In this document: one piece after another, positions 48,066 through 58,537 of the stretch
How positions within the stretch are numbered: the first letter of the stretch is position 1
Layout of the letters: every line of letters begins with the position of its first letter
Assembly (NCBI GenBank): GCA_016859345.1
Contig: CM029129.1
Coordinates: 13,946,866 to 14,010,865 of the forward strand
Length of the DNA stretch: 64,000 bases
Reading direction: 5' to 3'
Source: Istiophorus platypterus
Taxonomy: Eukaryota > Chordata > Actinopteri > Istiophoriformes > Istiophoridae
The notes under the pieces: generated by a model
What the model saw: only the letters and a program-made list of their open reading frames with translations
What the model was told of the DNA's origin: nothing
The model's database searches: none
Program-made: the position numbers and the translations under genes

Positions 48066-48495
48066 AACCATGAATGGACACTGATTATGTTCTACAGATG
48101 GCTGTGTAAGAAAAGCAATAACCTGTCAAAGAAATTATTCCAAAACATTTCATGTGGGAGTCGGTATAGTCTCTCATTATCACTGCCATCTTTTCAGAGT
48201 TACCGCTATCTGAACATTCCTTCTGGGCCAAAAGGTACCCCCTTTCCTTTAATAGCTGACAATCTTGAGCCGGAATTGTGCATGGAAAATGAGCTTGAAA
48301 GCACCATTTGATGACATTTAGTATTAATGTTTCCTTGGAAGACGATAGATGTGCGATTCTTGGCCAGATCAATCTGCATATATTCATGGCAATTATATGG
48401 TAATTTAAGAGGGAAGCCATGCATTCATGAATACTGCTCATCAATCACAATGCCACATTTAAAATTCAGATTCTTGCACTGTAGAACATGTGATG
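48066..48495. promoter_or_regulatory. Candidate conserved non-coding element, possibly with a cryptic exon
   Basis: About 430 bp of high-complexity, repeat-free sequence with phrases such as AGATCAATCTGCATATATTC, ATGGCAATTATATGGTAATT and CATGCATTCATGAATACTGC. Within it, CATCTTTTCAG followed by 37 nt and AAAAG|GTACCC (48198-48234) resembles a small exon. Joining it to the FSTL4 exon shifts phase, and the residues do not match the family. Confidence 0.3.
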
Positions 48496-50695
48496 CACAT
48501 GTCCTACTTACAAAGAGCATTGCTGTCCCCATAAGCATGGATTAAATTGGTAAAGTCATCACAAGTATACAGAGTTTACTCAAATGAAGACACATTTACT
48601 TTTTGGGACTCATCACTTGTACTGCTTGTTTCATATTTCCTGTTTCAATTCAGTACATAATGTTTAATGTAAGTTGTATCCGTACGTTTCCAGTTGTGTA
48701 GCACTGGAATTTTCTCACCATAGAAGAGACAGCGTGCTTGCCTCAAAAGCTGACTGTCGTACTGGCAAAGACCAAGAAATTAAATTAAAAATGAACAGAT
48801 CCAGGTATATATATATTTTTTTCAAATTGCCAATTTTGTTCTCAACACATGGTTGCTATCACCTTTTTCTTTACTCCTTTGAGGAAAGAGATAGAAAAGA
48901 CAAAATCAATTAAAAAAGAATGGTTACAAAAAAGAAACAAACACTTGCTTGAAAAAAAGGAACAATGGTCAATGGTAGTTCAAAAGAGGTAGACTGTTTT
49001 TTTGCTCACATAAGATTAAAAATTACCCAACATTTAGCATCCAATGCAGAAGCCGTAGTAGAGTTTGCTAGGAAATGTCTTTTTTTAATCAATTATTGAC
49101 ATATGCAGGTTTAAGTTATGTTTGTTTGCCATTATATCCCAACCTGTACACCTGCATCCATCACAAATAATGCCAAGGCAATGGTCTTAACCCTATCTAA
49201 GAGTACATTAAAGGTGTCTTAACATTGCTTTCCACACCCAAAAACATTTCTCATATAATGTCTCAGTATTTATTGATGTCTTTCAAGCTGATCTAAAAGA
49301 GATTGCTGAACATCATACATGTAGTGTGCTTGTCTGAGAGTTATCATTGTAAGCCAAGTGATATTTCAGGCTTCCAGGGTCACACTGTTGTGTTTAAACC
49401 CAGGACACAGACTGCCACTGAATGTGATGCTGGCCTTCTTGAGGATAAAACAAGCAATTAACCCAAGATTGATGTAAGTTTCCCCAACAAAGTGGGATTG
49501 AAACTGTTTACCTGGGCTGTAAATTAGATCTCGGGCATGACAACTGGCAGCATTTAGAATGGATCACCAGTTGCCCAGACATCTGTGTGATTCCCTCAAG
49601 GGTTAGAGCGATGTGCACGAATGTGGGTTTGTTTGTGTATCTGCATGCATGTTGCTCATGCACAAAAATTTGCATCTGTTCCTGTATGCGTGCTTGTGTA
49701 CAGTGATGCATACATGAGTGACTTGAATTATTTACAAGAAGCCCCTGATGATGGTTCTGCTAGCAGCCTTGGTACTAAGGCATGAAGTTGGAATTTTAGG
49801 AAGGGGCAATGGATGACAAAATAGTAGAAGGAGGGAGGTTGCTTCCTATGAAGGAAGGAAAGCAGCGGCAGAGATTCACACAGAGAAACAATGACAAAGT
49901 CAAAGCGTGTCTCATCCCGACTGAATCATTTTGCTGTATCAATTGGCTGCAGTAGCAGCATGCGTTGCAGGCATAGGCCCAATCATGCACGAGCACTGCA
50001 GCACTCTGAGAAGAAAAATACATTTTAGCATTGGAAATTGGAGTTGGAATGGAGACAGATAAATAGAGAACACTCTGAAAGGTATGTAGGAGTGGGTGTG
50101 TGTGTTTAGAAGTTTGATTTCTGCCATTTTCAATAGCCTGTTTGTTATAGTGGCACACCAGCAAAAGCAAACAAACAGAAGATGATTTATTATACCTCAT
50201 CTTACAGTAGTTTCTAAAACGGTAAACACTGACTGCATTTCTGTTTCGACTACAAATCTATTAAAAGTCAGAGTTTTATTATAATATATCCTCTCCTGAT
50301 GGCATCGGAGGAAACCGTAACTTTTTATTGTGGTAATTGGATTGTACTGTTTCTTAAAAGATTCTTCTACCTTTTGTTATTCAGAGGGGTCCTGGATTAT
50401 GTGTGTGGTAGATTTGTTTAACACTATGAATATGAAACCTTAGACAAACATTTAACAAACAATTCGATATAGTATAAATTGATGTCTAGTGATTGTGTGG
50501 ACACAGAATTGGGAGGATGCAGTATTGATATAATGTCTGCATCTTTAAAAGCTCACATCTCTGGACTTTGTGGCCTTTTGAACATGGATCATTTTTCTTT
50601 TTAACCTGTATCTATCCATAACTCTAGCTGCTTTTTAACCTTTATTTATCATTACAAACCCCTTGGGATGTGCTCGATATAGTCTCAGTCGAATC
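48496..50695. other. Intron, nothing specific recognised
   Basis: AT-rich sequence. Frames on the minus strand at 49508-50200 are without known domains. No exon is recognised. Confidence 0.4.
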
Positions 50696-50699
50696 CACT

Positions 50700-50850
50700 T
50701 AACAGCTTCAGTGTAACAGGTGGGTGGTTAAGCATCTTGCACAAGGAAAACTTGAAACTGGTCGAAGAAGGGGGTGGGGGGCACTGGTCGAAGAAGGGGG
50801 GGGGGGTATTACTCAACCAACTGCAACCAACCAATTTTTCCTGCTCTGTC
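50700..50850. repeat. Possible dispersed repeat fragment containing a local tandem duplication
   Basis: GTTAAGCATCTTGCACAAGG recalls the GTCTTGCCCAAGGACACTTC phrase of a common fish repeat. Within it a unit of about 25 bp, ACTGGTCGAAGAAGGGGG plus a G-rich tail, is present twice in tandem (50757-50782 and 50783-50806). Confidence 0.45.
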
Positions 50851-53800
50851 CAGGGAATTTAAACTGTAAAACCTTCTCTCCAGAATCTTGTTTCTCATTT
50901 GCTGTCCTGCCCAGATTTTTCCGGTCAGAGTGGAGGATTTGCACTAGCAGCCTTTTTTTTTGTCATAACCTTCATTCTCCAGCCATTGTGTTAGGTAAGA
51001 ATTTTTATAAAAACCAAAGTGTTTTTTTCAGGGTGCATTGCTCTAAGGCCACTCCACTAATGCTTCTCACCATCACAGCAACTAATCATGTGGTCCCCAC
51101 TAATAACACATATTAACCAATTTTAATTATACTTAAAAGTCCCTCTGGTAATGGGTTTCATACTGTAATTATTGTGATGTGGTGAAAATTCCAACAGGTG
51201 ATTAAAGGTCTAGTTGTTGATTATGTAACAACCTTCCCTTGTTGGTGCATTCAAGGACACTGTAGAATCAAACATGGGAGTGTACTGCAGAACAGCAAAC
51301 TGCATTGTGGTTTGTCTTTTGTGTTTGATTCTTCAGTTTTCAGACAGTCCCTGCTAAAAGCAATATAACTAGACAATGATCATGTACCATTGGAAAAAAA
51401 CATTGAGGGAACAAGGTTAGATTTTAAAAAATGGTCGAAAGTGATGTGAATCATATGTATGACTACTAGTCCATGAACTTTTAAGACTCTGTAAAACCAA
51501 GTTGACTGACAGGAAGCTATCAGCAGTGACTGACCTCAAGTTGTTTGATGGCAGAAGTATTAAGTTTGTGTAAAGTTTTAATGTCAATAAACTCTGTTGC
51601 GAAGGCAAAGGTTGTCTGAGGGTACAATGGGTAGTTTTTGAGCCTGTCCATTTATGCGACAGTTTTACAATACAGTAGTACAAGTAAATGTTAGTGAAGT
51701 GTGTTCAGTCAACCCCTCCAACTCTGCAACCAGTTATGTTTGACTAGTACAATTTTTTGTAGAATATAGATTTTTGTCAGATCAAAGCCTGCAATATTTT
51801 ACAGAGCCAAATATATCTCTTTTTTATTGTCAGGTCAGATAAGCCTCTTAGACTGCATATAATCTACCACTGGGCTCTAAAACACTCCATGCTAACCCAG
51901 GATAAAGCATTTCTTAGATTAGAGGATACTGCAAGTTTTACAGACGGCTACCTTAGGAGCAGTTAATAAATGACCCATAATAGGGATGACTAACAGCACA
52001 GATCTTACTGTGAGCAGTTGGAATCCTCAGTCAAATAAATTCTCTTTTGTGCTTTTGGACTCAATTCAACTGAGACAGAAGGCTCATTTGTAGCTCCTGC
52101 AGCTTTGCATGAATAACCTAGTTTTATTTTTCACGTCATATGGTATCAAACAGATGTTTTCAATTTTATTTTAAATGTTAGATACAGCAGTTTACAATTG
52201 AGTATTTATATGGCTTTAAGTACTGATTAACCCCTAGTTTCCATCAAGAGATTATTTGTTGGTCTAATATTTTGGCCGTGCAGCAAAATGTTAATCTTAG
52301 TCATCCTGGCCATGATGGCTCCCTCTGCTCCTGTTTTTAACAAGTTCTTCTTGTCTTTATCCCAAACAGAACATTTCAGAAAATACAATCAACATGCATT
52401 TCTTCCTGTGGCAGATGATTATTTCTAGAAGAGTATGCAGAAATAAGAGTAAAACATTTGATGGCTGGGTGGAGGCTGAGTAACTCTTGTCAGTGGGGGA
52501 TTAAGTAACAGCTGTAATACTGTATTCATACTGCTTACTTTCACCACAGATAGTATGGCAACTAATCTGATGTTTACTGACATGATAATGTCACAAGTAA
52601 ATATTCTAAGAAGTTAGCACATCTACTCATTTAATAGGATGAAAGGCCCCTCAGCAGGAAGCTAAATTGATATGCAACTAAATTACACATTTGGCTTCAC
52701 ATCTTGTGCAAAATATGGTTCAGAAGGCAGGGTACTGCCTATTAGGATTTTAAGTGGTGTCAGCAAGATTTTTAGTGATCTTAGGGAATGAGATTTTCTC
52801 ACTTTGTTGAACTCAACAACTTTTTCTTAGTACCTTCGCCTCATCTAACAAGTCTTCTACTCTTGTCTTAAAATATTAAGTCTCTCCAACTGTGATCAAT
52901 TCTTTGATTTATGTAAGACAGAAAAATACCTTACACTCGTCTTTTAAGCCAGTTTCTTTAGATGGAAAATCAAAGATTTTTAAGAACCTCACATAAAATT
53001 AGTGTGATGAACCAAAGATTGGAAAAAGAGTATTAAAATGCAGTATTTTCTTATAGTATCATGTGGTTCATCAGATCATTTAGTTCAGTACATAAATGAA
53101 TAGCTGTTTAATTATTTTAATTTTGAGCAAGAATATCATAAAATTTGAGCTAAATTGAGTAGACTTTTCATCTTATTGACAAGTGCAACTACAGCTTGTC
53201 TGAATAATTTAATTAGAGCTGCTGAGGACACCCCAGTTTCGAGAGTGAGTGTTGGATTAACATAATCTATAAATGTCTGTCTGTGTAGGATACATTGAAA
53301 ATTAGATGAAATTTGGCTCGGTGTTTCAATGCAATTACGACTTCTTAATTAAAGCAATATCAAGACAGATGCCACTAAGAACAGACAAAATTTAGCAACA
53401 TTTATCTTTCTCTTTATTTTTTTAATGAATAATAGCCTAGTAGAGGTGTGTGCAAATGACAAGATGACTGACAGAAAATGGCACTATGATAAATCTTGTG
53501 TGATAGTGCAGGTGGTGATTGCTTGCCACTCAGCAAATCCACAAATGATGACTTTTCATGTAATATGGATGTGATGCAAAATACAGCACTCTACAGTTGA
53601 CTAACTAAACTAGTACATTGAAATTTCCTTACGTTACGTAAAAATGGAGGCCTGAAAAATAGCAGATAATGATTGTTTTATTGAGGTTTTGAACAGATAA
53701 GTATTGATTCCACATCCCATCCCTGGAGATGGATGGCAGTTAATCCACTATTTGTGATAGTAATTGCTTGGATTGTCTTTTTTCTTTTTCCACATTATTC

Positions 53801-55480
53801 ATTAATTGCTCCCTTTTAATTAATTATTCCAGATGAAGATGAAAAAGCCCCCGAGACACAAGGGCTTGTTTTAACACGCATCATGCCTCCCTATACTGAC
53901 ACCAAAACAGCTCCTAAAACAAAGACTGCTCTGTGCTGCAGTGGTGTGAGCTAGTATAAGTGCCAGGATGCTACTAACCATTTTTAATTAGACATTTTCT
54001 CTTAGTTTCTCTTTGCCTGTAGTCAGGTTCAGCGAGAGTTGAAGTTATGGCATAAGTACTCTAGGTGTGTCTGACAGTATAACTATACATGATATCTAGC
54101 GACCGGTGCAAGAGGAAGTAGTCAGAACCTCAAAATACAGACTAAAGAAAAAGATTTAAATGACTGTTTTTGAATCATAGAAAACATTCCTGCGGTTTCC
54201 CCCTCATGCGAGTGTTCCCGGCAATCTAAATTACTTGCCACTTGTCAGACTGTACAAATCATGTGCAAATATGAAATCACAAGAATCTTGATATGACAGA
54301 ATTTGTCTCATCATCTTCGCTGTCACCCTGACATTATTCTTGAAATAATAATGGACAGCGATTTTGGTAATTAAAGAAAGTACAATGATGAACTATGTTT
54401 CCCTAATGCTCTCGAATTAGTCACTGCTACAAGCAGGAATACTCCAGGGTGTTACACACACAGTGTTACACCAAACTGTACTGTACATGGACCAACTGGC
54501 CTAAATCTGCTCCACTGATTCCCCATATTTGAATACACTCTGCCAGTAAATTCTCCAGTTTCTTTTTTCTGTCACTTTAGCTGTTTGTATAAATTATACC
54601 TGAACTTTCAAGTACTTCAAAGATTCAGTAAAGAACTCACTCACACACTAACACATTCATTTATAAATCTAGTCTTTCACTCACACTATTCTGTAGTGTC
54701 CATTAAGAGTCCATCACTCAGTCACAATTCACCAACAAACTTTTTCAGTGGTTTCAGAATTGTCATTGTTCCTCAAATGAATCTGTTGGTTTTTGTTTTT
54801 TTTTTTCAGTTAGTAGCAGTATTGAACATGAAGCCCTACATTGTGGGCAAAGCTTAACCCAATCTCTTTCTGTTTTTCAATTTCCTGTCTTAAATGTCTG
54901 TCACATATTCTGTAAAACAGGGGAAAAATCTACATCACTGTAACGGAGCAGAAATTCATTTAAGAATTGTATGGCATGTCATATAATAAATCAACACATC
55001 AGAGCTCAGACAGCTTGTCTTGGATTTGCGTGTGATGAGTGACAGTCTTTGGCATGAGTGAATGAATATGAAGGCTTGGCCCTGGATCCTGAGGGACCAG
55101 AAAGCCAATGGGTATTTAAATAGCTGCAGATCCCAGGCCTTGAAACATGTCATTCCGGTTGACAAGCTGCCGTCTGAAGGACTGGCTCCCACTGTTATGA
55201 AATTGTTATGTTGGAAAGACCTTTGTTCCTGATAGTCTGTTACACTGTATGGATTCATGGAGAGCACAGTTACTAAAGGGCTGGACAGAAAGAAATAGAA
55301 ATAAATAGCGAGACTAAAAGTCACCAATTCTTTTTGAGAGTCAATCCTCTGAAGAGTCACAGAGTTGAAATGGGGTACATGTTTTTTTAAATGCCTGGCC
55401 CAATGACAAATTTACTTGTTCTGTGTTTGCACTGTGGTCATTTTAATTTCTTTAGATAGCCTGAAACTCCTAGTCCATCC
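50851..55480. other. Intron, one exon-like acceptor only
   Basis: AT-rich sequence without a recognised exon. The best splice-like site is at 53760-53832, where a long pyrimidine-rich tract ends in TTATTCCAG followed by a 39-codon open frame with no family match; this is discussed as a finding. Confidence 0.4.
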
Positions 55481-55489
55481 AGGTCACCT

Positions 55490-55715
55490 CATTATTAATG
55501 AAAAACTACAACTCTGACAAGATATGTTTCTCGTATTTATGCCTCAGCACTGGCAACAGTTGATATTTCAGGAATGCCTGGAGGGAATTTTTATCACATC
55601 TTGCACAAATGTTCACTTGGATGATCAAGGATGATCTTTGTGGGTAAAGGTCAAGATCAAATGACAAGGTCACTGTGACCTCTTAAAACAGTTTTTTGCC
55701 AATACACTTAATACA
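55490..55715. repeat. Dispersed fish repeat fragment (unclassified)
   Basis: GGAATGCCTGGAGGGAATTT, CACATCTTGCACAAATGTTC, ACTTGGATGATCAAGGATGA, GGTCAAGATCAAATGACAAG and GGTCACTGTGACCTCTTAAA follow the order of a widespread teleost repeat that I recall as GCCTTGAGGGAATTTC, TTGGCACAAA, CACTTGGACTCAAGGATGAA, CAAAGGTCAAGGTCACTGTG, ACCTCACAAAA. No protein is visible. The boundaries are approximate. Confidence 0.6.
55667..55681. promoter_or_regulatory. Perfect oestrogen-response-element palindrome inside the repeat
   Basis: AGGTCACTGTGACCT matches the 15-bp consensus AGGTCAnnnTGACCT exactly. Another half-site AGGTCA lies at 55648-55653. Because the palindrome belongs to the repeat consensus as I recall it, its presence probably reflects repeat ancestry, whatever its present activity. 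Confidence 0.7.
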
Positions 55716-56635
55716 TTTTATTTATATATAAGGGTCTTGATAGACATGGATGTAAAGTATGTTAGTAAGTTTTTTTGTTCGATTTTTGGTTAGATGTCTT
55801 CCCCCAACCGTACAAGATGTGTGTGACCCAGATAGCTGCATATAATGAACTATAGAGGCAACCAGGAAAGCCATATCAACAGAGGCCAGGCAGAGAATTC
55901 AGAAATACATATGTAATTTGTTTGTGTTTTGTTAATTTTCCCCTTCATTAGGTCTGTTTTCTGGTTAATGGCCTGCTCTGCTACTGTTTGTACCTGCTGG
56001 CAGAGAGAAGGACTCCAGTAGTAAACCTTTGATGAGTCAATATCAGTCCACTTCTGCCAGTGTACCTTGGGGAAAACTCGGGTATGCAATGCAGTCAAAT
56101 GCAACCTGACTTCTTGTTCTGTTTGATTCATTCATTCCCTTTACCTCTAAAAAGGGGAAATTTAACACAATATGGTCAAAACAATAAGCCATTAATCAGA
56201 AATGAATTTGATCTGTGACATTGGAAATCTAAACTCATCTCAAATGTGAAAAAATGTGGATGGTATACAGTACAGAAACAGTTTTAATGTTCCAATAACC
56301 ACTGTAATATATAGTTTCCATGTTAAACACTCTTTTTTTAATACTTTTTGGTACAACTCCACTTAGTCTGACCAAAGGACAGTGGTACAGTAACCAATGT
56401 TGACGTTTTTATACCCTATGTGTTCTTTGAAATAGATTAGTAAAACACTGACTTGATTGACTTGATTGAAAAAACTAGGTGCAATAAAATGCAGCACACT
56501 ATCATATTCATAATTACTTTCATTTTGCCACAAAATGACCAAGAAAAGCTGAACAACATTCTCAACTGTAGGTGCAATCAACTGTCCCCAATGACCTAGT
56601 AATGAACTTAAAGAATGAAAAGAGCTGACACATTA
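55716..56635. other. Intron, nothing specific recognised
   Basis: AT-rich sequence. A minus-strand frame at 55850-56131 has no recognisable domain. Confidence 0.4.
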
Positions 56636-56900
56636 TCTTTACCTTTATGTACCAACAGGCAAATGACTGTACTGTAATTATTCCGGGGGAAATAAATGAC
56701 CACATTATCAACTGATTGCATTGTCTCTCATTAGCTCAGGGGGAAACATACTCATTATAATTGAGGGCTGTCATCAAAGTTGAAATTAGCTCCCTATGTT
56801 TGCTTCATTTGATGGTAATGAAAACACCATTGGTATTGCATGATTCTTGAAACTCAAATATTGCCAACCAATTCATCTTGCCTCTTGGGAAAACATCAGA
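56636..56900. promoter_or_regulatory. Candidate conserved non-coding element
   Basis: Repeat-free stretch dense in homeodomain cores (TGTAATTATTCC, CTCATTAGCTC, CTCATTATAATTGAGG, GAAATTAGCTCC) with a CATCAAAG TCF/LEF-type site in GGCTGTCATCAAAGTTG. The ordered spacing and texture are enhancer-like. Not provable from one sequence. Confidence 0.3.
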
Positions 56901-58535
56901 GACTAAATTAATTTCCTTTTTATAAAGTGAGCTTATGCTTGAAAGGACTGCTAATACAATGAATATTTTGATTAAAAGAAAAGAAGAGTCACATAGTTTT
57001 TTTCTTCAGCAAAATGTCTATTTTAAATTTTTGTCTTAGTATTACTTAGTTATCATTTTAATTCAAATTATGTTTTTTAAGCAGGAAAAAAGATTGTTGA
57101 GTTTTCCAATTTTTGTCATGAAGTGCATAAGTGTGGTGAACTATAAATATGAATAATAATACACTTTTATGTAATTATTGCACTCTCATTTCACCACTTG
57201 ATATGTAGTTAGGTGTTGAAGCTGTCACGAAAAAAAAAAAAAAAATTATCACCTGTCAAAAGAGACTTCCACACAAAATACTTCAGCATTTGCCACTCAA
57301 GCAAAGTTGTGATCTATAGAGAGAGAAAAAATAATGAAAGATGAAAAGTTTTCTTAAGGCAAACGTTCACAGAGAGAATTTAGATGAAAGATGAACTCTC
57401 AGATAAAAGGGATGAACCATTTTTTCTTTGACTGAAGAGAAAGAATTAAAGCTGTGCTCTCAGCGTATATATCTGTCTTCCTCTTGTTCTTTTTTTTTTG
57501 CTGTTTTTCAGTTGTCAGTACTCTGCAGTATTGATCTTCACATACATATATGGGGGAAGAAATTACTCGCACCTGCCAACTACTTGATCATACTTGGTGA
57601 AACTGTAGGGGACACCATCCATCCTCATTATTTTACCCTTGGTGGTTGTCATTTGAAGAGTTTCTCCTTTATACTTGCTACTACTTTTTGGTCCTCAGTT
57701 AACCTTAGACATCTGTGGAAGTGGAAAGTTTTCTGCAGTTTCACTTGCACACACCACTTACTCTACTCAGTAGATGGTGTGGATCTCTTGAGTGTTTCAG
57801 TTCCTATTGTTCTCCCAGGGTGCATATTGCTAACAGAGACTTCCTGGGAACTTGGACGAAACAGAGGGTAGAAAGTGGGGGATCCGGAGGGGCACGACAG
57901 CAAATGTTTTCCCTAACGCCCTCACGCAGGTTAGTTTGGCTACATGGGACATTCATTCAAAAGAGGCACCAGTTTGTATGATACCTTTCAATACAACGTA
58001 CAGTAACCAACAATTAACGTTTTGTTTCAAACATGACATGATCTTATTCTACATGTAGCCAATAAGGTTTTGTGCCGAAACCTTATTTTTCATAACCTTG
58101 ACCAAACATGAGTGAGAGAGTACGTTCTTGACCTTGAGAACTGGCTTGAGAAGTGGCTTTCATCACAGGATTGAGATTGCTGAGTTGTCAATATGCGAAC
58201 AGAGATGGGTTGCAAAGACCCAACTGAACCTTGAAAACTGAATGAAATCCTTTTTTTTTTTTTTTTTTTTTTGTCAAGACCATGAGATGTGGCTTAAAGC
58301 TCTAGAAAAAGCAAATTAGTGCATCTTGGCTTAAGATTATTTTGTCAAAGTTACAGAGTAGTTTTTGTGCCTCGATAAACAAATATCAAGTTTTTATAAC
58401 GATATAAACAAATACAAAATTTGCTAACAATATAAAAATAAAACAAACATAAATATGGAGAACACAGGCAGAAAGGAACTACTTACACTTCCATGCTAAA
58501 ACCAAAGCATAACCCCCCCCCCAAGAGAAATACAG
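56901..58535. other. Intron with poly-A and poly-T runs
   Basis: AT-rich, with an A-run at 57231-57245 and a T-run at 58251-58273. The 147-codon open frame at 57428-57871 has no recognisable domain and no neighbouring support, so it is not called. Confidence 0.4.
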
Positions 58536-58537
58536 AA

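Noticed and set aside
49796..50200. 134-codon minus-strand open frame
   Set aside because: No recognisable motif; Cys/Ser-rich composition from a low-complexity antisense stretch.
54956..55360. 134-codon minus-strand open frame
   Set aside because: No domain, no splice context and no start context; treated as chance.
57428..57871. 147-codon open frame, the longest in the window
   Set aside because: No recognisable domain; composition is like the surrounding intron, overlapping frames are also open, and no splice or promoter context supports it.
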